64,000 nt of DNA, taken from contig NZ_AUME01000009.1 of the NCBI RefSeq assembly GCF_000430525.1, positions 7,850-71,849 of the forward strand, given 5' to 3'. The DNA is from Prevotella corporis DSM 18810 = JCM 8529 (GTDB lineage Bacteria; Bacteroidota; Bacteroidia; Bacteroidales; Bacteroidaceae). This document shows, piece by piece, positions 17,353 through 25,555 of this stretch. Positions within the stretch are counted from its first letter, which is position 1; each line of letters begins with the position of its first letter. The notes under the pieces were generated by a model. It saw only the letters and a program-made list of their open reading frames with translations. It was not told the origin of the DNA and made no database searches. The translations under genes were made by a program, and so were the position numbers.

Positions 17353-19269
17353 ATGAAGAGAACTATACCTGTTGTTGGCATGGCATGTGCTTCTTGCTCT
17401 GCCAACGTTGAACGAAAACTTAACAGTTTGCCGGGAATAACGAGCGCAACCGTCTCCTTGCCGGGGCGGTCGGCACTGGTTGACTACGACCCTGAGCAGA
17501 TTTCGCTCATGGATATGAAAGCAGAAATCAACGGAATCGGCTACAATCTAATTATCGATGATGGCCAGTCGGTCGAGGAGATAGAAAAAAGGGAGTACGT
17601 TTTGTTGAGGCGTAAGACCATCATATCCTGGCTGTTTGCCATTATTGGCATGGCTATCTCAATGCGTTGGATAGACCTTGGCTCAGCGAGGATGACCAAT
17701 CAGACCGCCATGCTGATAGCTTTGGCAAACCTTCTGTACTGCGGAAAACAGTTTTACGTGAGTGCTTTCAGGCAACTCAGGCACCGAACGGCGAACATGG
17801 ACACACTTGTCGCCCTCTCAACGTGCATCGCTTTCCTTTTCAGTGCTTTCAATACGTTCTGGGGCGATGAGGTTTGGACCACCCGCGGTATAGTATGGCA
17901 TACCTATTTCGATGCTTCGGTGATGATAATCACTTTCGTTCTCACGGGTAGGCTGCTGGAAGAAAAGGCAAAGGACGGCACAGCTTCCTCCATTAGGAAG
18001 ATGATGGGACTGGCCCCCAAGACCGCCCACATCGTCAACGGTGATCAAGTGGAGGAAGTTCCATTATCTACCATTGAAGTTGGAGATATCCTTGAGGTTC
18101 GCCCTGGTGAGAAAGTGCCTGTCGATGGCGAGGTTCTTTCTGCTGAAAGCTTCATGACGGCAGGTGTGGCATATGTCGATGAGAGTATGTTGACAGGCGA
18201 ACCGACTCCAGTGGACAAGCGCAAGGGCGACCGTGTGATGGCAGGGACGATACCAAGTCAAGGAAAATTCCGAATGAAGGCAAGGCAAATAGGCGAGGAC
18301 ACTGCCCTTGCGCATATCATTCGTATGGTTCAGGAAGCGCAAGGGTCAAAAGCGCCGGTTCAGCGCATTGTTGACAAGGCTGCATTGGTGTTTGTTCCCG
18401 TTGTGACGGGTCTTGCCCTGGCTACTTTTCTTTTGTGGTGGCTTATTGGTGGCTATGCCTATCTGCCACAAGCGATAGTCTCGGCTGTGTCGGTGCTTGT
18501 TATAGCGTGCCCTTGTGCAATGGGATTGGCCACACCTACCGCACTGATGGTGGGAATAGGCAAAGCCGCCGATAAGGGAATCCTCATCAAGGATGCCAGC
18601 GCTTTGGAGGTGTTGCGCAAGATAGATGTGCTTGTAACGGACAAAACTGGAACTCTGACGATTCCCAACAAGAATGTTGACTTCACGAAGGCTGACAGTC
18701 TGGCCTTTGATGCCCGTGAGACGTTGAAACCCAATGCGAGGAAAGCCATGGAGGAACTGCAGCAAAGTGGAATAGAAGTCTATATGATGAGTGGCGATAA
18801 GGAAGAGGCCGTCGGCTACTGGGCAACGAAGGCTGGTATAAAGCATTATAAAAGCCAGGTCATGCCACAGGATAAGGAAAAGCTCGTGAAGGAGCTGCAA
18901 GCCGATGGCAAGTGTGTGGCAATGGTTGGCGACGGAGTTAACGACATGCAGGCGCTTGCCTTGGCCAATGCCAGCATTGCAATTGGCAAGGGAACGGATG
19001 TAGCCATGGACGTAGCACAGGTGACTCTCATGGGGGATGATCTGCAAATGCTTCCCGATGCCGTAAAACTTAGCAGGCACACCGTAAGGATGATATGGCA
19101 AAACCTATTTTGGGCCTTCATCTATAACCTGATTTGCATTCCACTTGCAGCAGGCTTGCTCTATGCTTTCGGCATCGATTGGCAGATAACTCCTTCATGG
19201 GCGAGTGCATTGATGGCATTTTCCAGTGTGAGTGTGGTGCTCAACAGTTTGCGACTGAAATATATGTGA
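17353..19269 (+). CDS. copA: CopA-like P1B-type ATPase without a recognisable nucleotide-binding domain
   Basis: A 638-residue copper-transporter homologue. It has an N-terminal HMA domain with GMACASC (C12, C15), the P1B membrane helices, the actuator loop TGEP at about 281, the transport motif CPC at about 387, the phosphorylation motif DKTGTLT starting at D430, and GDGVND near 527. After DKTGTLT only 16 residues separate it from the P-domain continuation [14 protein letters not shown] at 453. In normal P1B ATPases the N-domain, about 100 residues with the SEHPL motif that binds ATP, sits here. That domain is absent, which explains the short total length (about 730-750 is usual). The frame is intact, so this is a clean deletion or a lineage-specific form. 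Activity as a pump is uncertain. Confidence 0.85.
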   Translation: MKRTIPVVGMACASCSANVERKLNSLPGITSATVSLPGRSALVDYDPEQISLMDMKAEINGIGYNLIIDDGQSVEEIEKREYVLLRRKTIISWLFAIIGMAISMRWIDLGSARMTNQTAMLIALANLLYCGKQFYVSAFRQLRHRTANMDTLVALSTCIAFLFSAFNTFWGDEVWTTRGIVWHTYFDASVMIITFVLTGRLLEEKAKDGTASSIRKMMGLAPKTAHIVNGDQVEEVPLSTIEVGDILEVRPGEKVPVDGEVLSAESFMTAGVAYVDESMLTGEPTPVDKRKGDRVMAGTIPSQGKFRMKARQIGEDTALAHIIRMVQEAQGSKAPVQRIVDKAALVFVPVVTGLALATFLLWWLIGGYAYLPQAIVSAVSVLVIACPCAMGLATPTALMVGIGKAADKGILIKDASALEVLRKIDVLVTDKTGTLTIPNKNVDFTKADSLAFDARETLKPNARKAMEELQQSGIEVYMMSGDKEEAVGYWATKAGIKHYKSQVMPQDKEKLVKELQADGKCVAMVGDGVNDMQALALANASIAIGKGTDVAMDVAQVTLMGDDLQMLPDAVKLSRHTVRMIWQNLFWAFIYNLICIPLAAGLLYAFGIDWQITPSWASALMAFSSVSVVLNSLRLKYM

Positions 19270-19475
19270 CAATTGCAAATCATAGAACTTGGATAAATAT
19301 CGTGCCCCTTTTTCACATTGGCTACTGAACTGATTATTGAGCTCCCGTGGCGATTCGAATATCTTTTACCTCTGAATAGCAAAACGTTGCGTCGGTTTTC
19401 ACAAGTAGAAAGAACGCTATTTTGAGTAGTTCTGTAACCCATTGATTGTCAGCAATATTGTGAAAGGATTTCAAA

Positions 19476-19563
19476 AGGTCAGCTTTTACAGCGCAATAGG
19501 TCACCTATCGTTGTGTGAAGGGTGACCTTTTGTATTATGATAGCTAAGCTTTTGTCCTCCGGG
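19476..19563. repeat. 22-nt degenerate repeat, locus 4 (4 units)
   Basis: Four consecutive 22-base units start at 19476 (AGGTCAGCTTTTAC), 19498 (AGGTCACCTATCG), 19520 (GGGTGACCTTTTG) and 19542 (AGCTAAGCTTTTG), with exact 22-base spacing throughout. Units 1 and 3 can pair as an inverted repeat (AAAAGGTCA with TGACCTTTT). Confidence 0.7.
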
Positions 19564-19758
19564 AGATTCGGAATGTCTTTAGGACAGATGAATTTCGCCC
19601 TTCTGTTGCCATGAATGATAATCGCTGATAATAGATAGTTCGTGATATGATAGCTGTTGGCTAGCAACTCGAAAGCTGTGGAATGTGTTGCGTGACAGTA
19701 GCAATAGGTGGGAATCTGGTGATGCACTGTTGAACTTAGGGGCAGACTGCAGGATAAA

Positions 19759-19794
19759 AAAAGAGAGTTGTCTGATACCGACATACTCTCTTTT
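19759..19794. terminator. Bidirectional terminator
   Basis: AAAAGAGAGT (19759-19768) pairs perfectly with ACTCTCTTTT (19785-19794), giving a T-rich 3' arm on both strands. It serves the minus-strand nif3 and zinc-ribbon operon. Confidence 0.75.
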
Positions 19795-19834
19795 ATGGTT
19801 GTATTGAGGCTGATTAACTTCAGATAGTTGAGAG

Positions 19835-20656
19835 TTAATCCTCTGTATTTACCTTCTTCTTGCGCGAAGTTCTTCTCTTCTTGGGTTTCTCTTCTGCACT
19901 TTCGAGCTTGACACCTGCCAATTCAGGGTCGATAAGGATACGTCCGCAATATTCACAGACGATGATTTTCTTGTGCATCTTTATGTCAAGCTGTCGCTGA
20001 GGTGGAATCTTGTTGAAGCAACCGCCACATGTATCACGTTGTACATAGACAATACCTAATCCGTTGCGAGCACCTTTACGGATTCGTTTGAAACTGCGGA
20101 GAAGTCCTGGCTCAATCTTTGTTTCGATTTCGCTTGCTTTTTCCTTCAGGTTATCTTCTTCCTCACGAGTCTCTTGCATGATTTCCTCTAACTCGTTGCG
20201 TTTCTCTTCCAAGGCTTTCTGTCTGTCGTCAAGGATGGCTTCATTGTTTGCCAAGTCCTCTTGACGCTCCTGAACTCTTGTCTGCGCCTCATCAATCTTC
20301 TTCTTGCACAACTCAATCTCAAGAGTTTGGAACTCGATTTCCTTCGTCAGTGTGTCGTATTCACGATTGTTGGCAACAGAGTCGAGCTGTTTGTTGTAGC
20401 GCTCTAAACTTACCTGAGCTTCCTGGATGTCAGCTTTTTTTTGTGTGACAGCACGCTGAAAGTCATCAATCTCGGATTTAATCTTCTCGATGCGTGTGTT
20501 CAGACCAGCAATCTCGTCCTCAAGATCGCGTACTTCAAGTGGCAATTCGCCACGTAATGCGCGCTTTTCGTCGATTGCCGACAGTGTGCTTTGCAACTGA
20601 AAAAGGTTCTTCAGCTTGTCTTCAACAGGAAAATCTTTGGGATCTTTCTTAGCCAT
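19835..20656 (-). CDS. Coiled-coil protein with C4 zinc ribbon (DUF164 family)
   Basis: A 273-residue protein with a long antiparallel coiled coil (about residues 20-190, repeated E/K/Q heptads) and a C-terminal zinc ribbon with two cysteine pairs (DTCGGCFNKI and CEYCGRIL), ending in a basic tail (KKRRTSRKKK). This is the architecture of the zf-RING_7/DUF164 family (CT398, also called CdsZ, in chlamydiae). A role in nucleic-acid binding or scaffolding has been suggested for relatives; it is not established here. It is the second gene of a minus-strand operon, 33 bases after nif3, a common pairing in Bacteroidetes. Confidence 0.88.
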   Translation of the reverse strand: MAKKDPKDFPVEDKLKNLFQLQSTLSAIDEKRALRGELPLEVRDLEDEIAGLNTRIEKIKSEIDDFQRAVTQKKADIQEAQVSLERYNKQLDSVANNREYDTLTKEIEFQTLEIELCKKKIDEAQTRVQERQEDLANNEAILDDRQKALEEKRNELEEIMQETREEEDNLKEKASEIETKIEPGLLRSFKRIRKGARNGLGIVYVQRDTCGGCFNKIPPQRQLDIKMHKKIIVCEYCGRILIDPELAGVKLESAEEKPKKRRTSRKKKVNTED

Positions 20657-20689
20657 AGTTTTCTTATATTATAATGAATGATTTTAATA

Positions 20690-21499
20690 TCATAGGTAGA
20701 TGATGGGATTTGTATTCACCTTTGTCATGAAACAGGTGACATTTGGACAATGAGACTCTATGATTTCCTTGAATACCTCATTGGTGAATTGTTCGCTCTG
20801 ATAGTGCCCAATGGCGCAAATCTGAATCTCTTGGTCATGACCGAAGTAGTGGTGGTAGTGCATTTCGCCTGTGATAAAGGCATCAGCGCCTTCGGAAATT
20901 GCATTTTCAAGCAGGAATGAGCCCGCTCCGCCACAGAGAGCTATGGTCTTTATCTCACGACGTAGCAACTGATTGGCCTGTATGCACTCAACGGCGAAAA
21001 TCCGTTTGAGCATCAGTATCAGGTCGTCGGCAGCTATCGGCTGGGCAAAAGTTCCGATGACTCCCTCGCCTCCTTTCACCTCCGTGTTCTCAACCATCAC
21101 CGACTGCTTCTTGCCAAAGAACCTGACGTCGTTCAATCCGAGCTTTTCGGCAATCTTGAAGTTCACCCCACCAGCTGCGGCGTCAATGTTCGTGTGCATG
21201 GAAACAATGGTAATGTCGTTCTTGATCGCCCTCATCACGATACGTTGAACAAAGTTCGCATCGGATATTTGGGCCAATTTTCGGAAAATCAGTGGATGAT
21301 GGGCCACGATAAGATTGCAGCCGAGGCTTATTGCCTCGTCAATCACCTGCTCTGTCACGTCAAGACACAATAAAGCCCCTGATACTTCCGTCTCTGTTAA
21401 TCCAACTTGCAAGCCGGCATTGTCATAGTCTTCTTGCAAGGGCAGAGGCGCGAATCGTTCAAGGGCATCAATTACTTCCTTTATTTTCACGCTACGCAT
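20690..21499 (-). CDS. Nif3-like dinuclear metal centre protein (GTP cyclohydrolase I type 2 family)
   Basis: A 269-residue Nif3/YqfO/YbgI family protein. Family motifs are NAGLQVG near the N-terminus, LIVAHHPLIFR with the metal-binding histidines, VSMHTNIDAAAGGVN, GGAGS and the C-terminal GEMHYHH and IGHYQSE segments. These proteins form toroidal hexamers with two metal ions per subunit, and their biological role is unclear. The reading frame extends to 21541, but the promoter element TAACTTTGC at 21511-21519 lies in that extension and the family start (MRSVKIKEVIDAL) is the ATG at 21499. The gene leads an operon with the zinc-ribbon gene. Confidence 0.93.
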   Translation of the reverse strand: MRSVKIKEVIDALERFAPLPLQEDYDNAGLQVGLTETEVSGALLCLDVTEQVIDEAISLGCNLIVAHHPLIFRKLAQISDANFVQRIVMRAIKNDITIVSMHTNIDAAAGGVNFKIAEKLGLNDVRFFGKKQSVMVENTEVKGGEGVIGTFAQPIAADDLILMLKRIFAVECIQANQLLRREIKTIALCGGAGSFLLENAISEGADAFITGEMHYHHYFGHDQEIQICAIGHYQSEQFTNEVFKEIIESHCPNVTCFMTKVNTNPIIYL

Positions 21500-21510
21500 A
21501 AGTTTAGAGT

Positions 21511-21519
21511 GCAAAGTTA
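21511..21519 (-). promoter_or_regulatory. Promoter -7 element of the nif3 operon
   Basis: TAACTTTGC on the minus strand, ending 11 bases before the ATG at 21499. It sets the start codon and implies a very short leader. Confidence 0.65.
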
Positions 21520-21649
21520 CGAATTTAAACTTAAATAGCAATATATCAATTCATAATTCTTTTTAAAAGATTTGTGTGGTTGTTATAATCTACTTCTGTT
21601 TGTTCCTCTTGTCTGAGGTGAGGAGTCGCTTTGCTTTTGTGCTGTTTTC

Positions 21650-21760
21650 TTATGCCGGACAATTGATACGGCCGATATTATACATGTGTAATGAAGTGAT
21701 GTAATACTGTGCAATTCGCTTGATACTTAACATATTTATTATTTTCTTTATCATAATCAT
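21650..21760 (-). CDS. Possible small basic protein, 36 aa
   Basis: On the minus strand an ATG at 21760 opens a 36-codon frame (MIMIKKIINMLSIKRIAQYY, then 16 more residues, stop at 21650). It is preceded by a purine-rich GAGAAAGGAA directly before the ATG, and a promoter-like TAACTTTGC on the same strand lies at 21865-21873, about 100 bases upstream. The peptide is basic and partly amphipathic, and no family is recognised. It is too short for statistical support, but promoter, leader and frame agree in direction. The rest of 21542-22069 shows no other gene. Confidence 0.3.
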   Translation of the reverse strand: MIMIKKIINMLSIKRIAQYYITSLHMYNIGRINCPA

Positions 21761-22069
21761 TTCCTTTCTCTTGTATGTTTGCTTGTCTATTCTTCAGTTG
21801 AAAAACAATGCAAAGTGTGTTTAGTAAAACAGTGTACTTATTGAAGATTCTTTATTTCCTGGTTGCAAAGTTAGCCTCAATTTAGATAACAATACCACAA
21901 AAAAGACTTGAAACTCGTTAAAAGCTAGTCATATTTTGATATCGGTCAACCAAATTGATGTTTATCAAGCAGGAAAAATCGGGCTTTTGATGTGGTTTTG
22001 CTGGCCATAGCTGACTGTTGCTTTCAGGAAAAATAACATACGGTAAGGTCTATGTTCAATCTTTTTTCC

Positions 22070-22078
22070 TAACTTTGC
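22070..22078 (+). promoter_or_regulatory. Promoter -7 element of the agmatine deiminase gene
   Basis: TAACTTTGC, 25 bases before the GTG start at 22104. Confidence 0.65.
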
Positions 22079-22103
22079 AACAAATAACAATGTAATTGCT
22101 AAG

Positions 22104-23186
22104 GTGGATAAGAGTAAAAAGCAATTAACCTTTCGGCTACCGGCCGAGTGGGAGCGACAAAGTGGCATCATGCTGATTTGGCCACATGAGGAAACGGATT
22201 GGAACCCCTGTCTGAAGGAGATTACAGAGACCTACTTGCAGCTTGCGGAGACTATCACACGTTACGAGAATCTGTTGATAGTGGCGCGCCATGTTGAAGA
22301 TGTTAGGACATTGTTGGGCAGCCGCCTCACTTCAAACCAAATCAAAAAGGTTGTCTTTCGTCAGTGCGACAACAATGATACATGGGCGCGCGATGTCGCC
22401 CCCTTGACGCTTGTTCCATCTGGCCCGACCTACGGTTTGTCTGTCCATCACCATTTATACGACTTTTGCTTCAATGGGTGGGGAGAGAAGTTCCGTGCTG
22501 ACAAAGACAACTGTATTAATCGAGAGCTTTATTTCGCAGGCACGTTCAACGGTGCATTGGAAAACCATAAGGATTTTGTGCTTGAAGGTGGATCGATTGA
22601 GACCGATGGCAAGCAGACTCTTTTCACAACTACGGCCTGTCTGACAGCTCCGCATCGAAATCAGCCGCTCTCAAAGGATGACATCGAACAACGTCTGCTC
22701 TTGCTTTTCCCAAGTATTGAGCGAGTTGTCTGGATTGATCACGGCGAATTGATGGGCGATGATACGGACGGGCATATCGATACAATTTTGCGTTGTGGCC
22801 CTAACAATGCCTTGTTGAACATCAGTTGTGACGATATCGCTGATCCACATTATAATGACTTGAAAGCGTTGGACGAGCAGACGAGGAGCTTGCGCACAGT
22901 GGAAGGCCAGCCCTATCGTCTGTTTCAACTTCCGTTGCCCACCCCTGTCTATGATGAAGGGGAGCGTTTGCCAGCAACCTATGCTAATTTCGTTATCTTG
23001 AACGGAGCGGTCATAGTCCCGACATACAACCAGCCATCTAAAGACGAACAGGCGATGAGAATAATTGGCGAGGCCTTCCCCGGCTACGACATCATCGGTA
23101 TTGATGCCTCGACGGTGGTTCGTCAGCATGGTTCACTCCATTGCCTAACGATGCAGTTCCCTGAAGGCTGTCTTGCCCTGTCATAG
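22104..23186 (+). CDS. aguA: Agmatine deiminase
   Basis: A 360-residue member of the agmatine deiminase / Porphyromonas-type peptidyl-arginine deiminase family, a guanidine-modifying five-bladed propeller. Agmatine is hydrolysed to N-carbamoylputrescine and ammonia. Visible motifs are the opening RLPAEWERQSGIMLIWPHEE, NDTWARD, LEGGSIETDG, DHGELMGDDTDGHIDT and the catalytic cysteine in HGSLHCLTMQ near the C-terminus. No signal peptide is seen, which favours the cytosolic agmatine enzyme over a secreted PPAD. The start is a GTG at 22104. It is followed after 42 bases by the next pathway enzyme. Confidence 0.92.
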   Translation: MDKSKKQLTFRLPAEWERQSGIMLIWPHEETDWNPCLKEITETYLQLAETITRYENLLIVARHVEDVRTLLGSRLTSNQIKKVVFRQCDNNDTWARDVAPLTLVPSGPTYGLSVHHHLYDFCFNGWGEKFRADKDNCINRELYFAGTFNGALENHKDFVLEGGSIETDGKQTLFTTTACLTAPHRNQPLSKDDIEQRLLLLFPSIERVVWIDHGELMGDDTDGHIDTILRCGPNNALLNISCDDIADPHYNDLKALDEQTRSLRTVEGQPYRLFQLPLPTPVYDEGERLPATYANFVILNGAVIVPTYNQPSKDEQAMRIIGEAFPGYDIIGIDASTVVRQHGSLHCLTMQFPEGCLALS

Positions 23187-23228
23187 TACGTTATCGACAG
23201 ATTTACAAATCTCTTTAATTTCAAAAAA

Positions 23229-24113
23229 ATGCGAGAAATCAATATCGGAATGCTCCAGCTTCACAATACAGCTGACACTCAAAAGAATATAGAGAATATC
23301 ACTGAGGGCATCAGAGATCTTGCCAGTCGTGGTGCAGAACTCATTGTTCTTCAAGAACTTCATAACTCACTTTATTTCTGTCAAGTAGAGGACGTCGGCA
23401 ATTTCGACATGGCTGAGCCCATCCCCGGTCCGTCAACAGAAATCTATGGCTCATTGGCAAGGGAGTGTGGGGTAGTGCTCGTGACCTCGCTTTTTGAGAA
23501 ACGTGCCGCAGGACTTTACCACAATACTGCAGTGGTGTTTGAAAAGGATGGTACGATAGCGGGAAAATACCGCAAGATGCACATTCCTGATGATCCGGCC
23601 TATTACGAGAAATTCTACTTTACGCCAGGCGACTTGGGCTTCACGCCCATCGATACCAGCTTAGGCCGTTTGGGAGTGCTTGTCTGCTGGGACCAATGGT
23701 ATCCTGAGGCTGCGCGTATGATGGCACTGCAGGGAGCTGAAATTCTCATCTATCCTACGGCAATCGGCTACGAAAGCAGTGACTCCGATGAAGAGCAGCA
23801 GCGTCAGCGTGAAGCATGGACTACCGTCATGCGTGGTCATGCCGTTGCCAATGGCTTGCCGGTGGTGGCTGTGAACAGAGTAGGGCACGAGTCTGACCCA
23901 AGTGGGCAGACCAATGGCATTCAGTTCTGGGGCAGCAGCTTCGTTGCCGGTCCACAAGGAGAGCTCCACTATCAGGCTTGTGACGATGATGAGGAAAGTC
24001 TCATTGTCAGTATCGACTTGGATCATAGCGAGGAAGTGCGTCGCTGGTGGCCCTTCCTTCGTGACCGCCGGATTGAAAACTATGGTGATATAGTACGTCG
24101 CTTCATCGATTAG
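23229..24113 (+). CDS. aguB: N-carbamoylputrescine amidase
   Basis: A 294-residue nitrilase-superfamily amidohydrolase that turns N-carbamoylputrescine into putrescine, CO2 and ammonia. The catalytic Glu-Lys-Cys triad is visible: Glu in LIVLQELHN, Lys in YRKMHIPDD and Cys in VLVCWDQWYPE. The C-terminal WWPFLRDRRIENY segment is typical of AguB. With the upstream deiminase it gives the agmatine route to putrescine. The arginine decarboxylase needed to make agmatine is not in this window. Confidence 0.95.
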   Translation: MREINIGMLQLHNTADTQKNIENITEGIRDLASRGAELIVLQELHNSLYFCQVEDVGNFDMAEPIPGPSTEIYGSLARECGVVLVTSLFEKRAAGLYHNTAVVFEKDGTIAGKYRKMHIPDDPAYYEKFYFTPGDLGFTPIDTSLGRLGVLVCWDQWYPEAARMMALQGAEILIYPTAIGYESSDSDEEQQRQREAWTTVMRGHAVANGLPVVAVNRVGHESDPSGQTNGIQFWGSSFVAGPQGELHYQACDDDEESLIVSIDLDHSEEVRRWWPFLRDRRIENYGDIVRRFID

Positions 24114-24296
24114 CATTGCGAAAATCTTTGACGATCGTCTGAAAAAAGAGCCATTATTTTGGGTGCTCTACACTTTCGATTTCAAATAAACGAATTTTGA
24201 GGTAATAGGTATTCAGTTGTTGTTCAATGTGTTATGATGATTGGCATTTCTATAGGTTCGTACCGATGGTAAAAAAACGTGAATATGACGATTGAT

Positions 24297-24385
24297 AGCT
24301 ATAGCTTTTGCATGGTGATAGATGCCCTTTCGACGAGCGATAGGTCATGTGTTGTTGTATGAAAGATGACCAACGAGTGAGTTTT
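24297..24385. repeat. 22-nt degenerate repeat, locus 5 (4 units)
   Basis: Units start at 24297 (AGCTATAGCTTTTG, 23 bases), 24320 (AGATGCCCTTTCG), 24342 (AGGTCATGTGTTG) and 24364 (AGATGACCAACG). The first three end in GAT, GAT and GAA, as at the other loci. This is the most diverged locus. Confidence 0.55.
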
Positions 24386-24591
24386 AACGTCGTCTTAGTC
24401 TGTTTTGGGTTAGTCTTTGCCTGTCAAAAGATGGTTTTTCGCATATTGCTTTCCTAAAACCGAGAGTGGAACATGTCATCTTTTTGGTAAATTCTATTTA
24501 CAAATCGAACTCATGACAGTCAATGCTCAAGTGCTGTCAATCGGTCAAACCATCCTTGTTGTTGGATGCCTGTCGCTTGGAAGTAAAAGAA

Positions 24592-24621
24592 AATCCCTAT
24601 AAGTTGGAGCTTATAGGGATT
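24592..24621 (-). terminator. Terminator of the outer-membrane protein gene
   Basis: A perfect 12-bp stem (AATCCCTATAAG with CTTATAGGGATT) and six-base loop lie just after the stop codon on the minus strand, followed there by TTTCTTTT. Confidence 0.8.
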
Positions 24622-24632
24622 GCTATTTATTG

Positions 24633-25496
24633 TTATCTAACTGGGTAGTCGAACCTCTGGGTGTTGTAGAAATGGTTTTTGGGTTGCGGCATGCGATCAA
24701 CCTCAACATTAATGGAGATTGAATTTTGATTATGCTCGCCCCATTGATATGTCACACCTCCACCGATTCTGTCCATAAACCGGTTAGCAGCCTGTCCATA
24801 GCCATATCCCATGTAAGGATTGTATGCCCATCCTGCATAAATAGGACTATAAGCCATGCCGTATCTGCCCCATCCGTTGCCGAATGTGCCGTAGCCCATG
24901 ACCCAGGGGTCGAAGTTGTCGGATGTGAAAGCTTTCTGAATAAAGGCGTATGCGCTCCAATGTTCGTTGAAGCGATACCCCAAGACGGCATTGACTCCAG
25001 CCGATGTGTAATTGTTGCTGCCGTAAATCATGTTGTTGAAGTAACCGCCTACGGCCAACGTTGCTTTCTTGGAAAGGTTGGTTACATACATGACAGAAAT
25101 ATCCTGAGTGAAGCCAGCACCATGTCCGAACCCATCACCAAAATTGGCGAAAACCGATGCGCCGATATTGACATTCAGGCCCTTGTGCAGTCGCCATGAG
25201 TTCCACCCCCACCCATAGTCCCAATAGGGATAATATAGGTCATTGTTGGTGATGGCCTGTCCGTTCTCATCGATCATCGGCAGGTTCTGGTCGATTTGTT
25301 GCTGTTGCGCACGATCCTCGGCCAGCCTGCGAGCATATTCCTTCTCGGCTTCGGTAGCCTCCCTTGGTCCTTGCAGGCGTGAAGATTCAATTGGCTCAAC
25401 CGAAGGCTGTCCTTGGTTATCCCCATCATAGACATCCTGAGCATGCAAAGGCATGCCGAGTACTATGATTGCTGCTATGATAAAAATCTTTCTCAT
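24633..25496 (-). CDS. Exported beta-barrel outer-membrane protein, unknown function
   Basis: A 287-residue protein beginning MRKIFIIAAIIVLGMPLHAQ, a classic signal peptide cleaved after AQ. An acidic, Q-rich linker (about 20-90) precedes a barrel-like domain with alternating hydrophobic strands (LNVNIGASVFANFG, ATLAVGGYFNNMIYG, VNAVLGYRFNEHWSAYAFIQKAF). Near the C-terminus is an unusual Gly/Tyr/Trp-rich stretch (GYGTFGNGWGRYG; WAYNPYMGYGYGQ) before the final strands. Earlier in-frame TTG at 25505 is excluded because the promoter element TAAATTTGC lies at 25502-25510. The family is not recognised; it may be a small porin-like or adhesin-like barrel. Confidence 0.7.
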   Translation of the reverse strand: MRKIFIIAAIIVLGMPLHAQDVYDGDNQGQPSVEPIESSRLQGPREATEAEKEYARRLAEDRAQQQQIDQNLPMIDENGQAITNNDLYYPYWDYGWGWNSWRLHKGLNVNIGASVFANFGDGFGHGAGFTQDISVMYVTNLSKKATLAVGGYFNNMIYGSNNYTSAGVNAVLGYRFNEHWSAYAFIQKAFTSDNFDPWVMGYGTFGNGWGRYGMAYSPIYAGWAYNPYMGYGYGQAANRFMDRIGGGVTYQWGEHNQNSISINVEVDRMPQPKNHFYNTQRFDYPVR

Positions 25497-25501
25497 CTGC
25501 T

Positions 25502-25510
25502 GCAAATTTA
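25502..25510 (-). promoter_or_regulatory. Promoter -7 element of the barrel protein gene
   Basis: TAAATTTGC on the minus strand ends five bases before the ATG at 25496, so the transcript is likely leaderless or nearly so. Confidence 0.6.
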
Positions 25511-25555
25511 ATTGATAGGTAATGAACCACCAAAAATTTTAAAACTTATTAGGCT

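Larger units (their letters stand above)
19270..19834. other. Intergenic region between copA and the zinc-ribbon gene
   Basis: No supported gene in about 560 bases. It contains four 22-base repeat units (19476-19563) and a bidirectional terminator hairpin (19759-19794). Confidence 0.5.
24114..24632. other. Intergenic region after aguB
   Basis: No supported gene. It holds the fifth locus of 22-base repeats (24297-24385) and, at its right end, the terminator of the minus-strand barrel protein gene. Confidence 0.5.

Noticed and set aside
21542..22069. tRNA or other structured RNA gene
   Set aside because: No cloverleaf-like pairing or CCA-end context was found by reading; only a short frame and a promoter-like site are noted.
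24417..24602. 61-residue frame before the barrel protein terminator
   Set aside because: No conserved features, and it runs into a minus-strand terminator.
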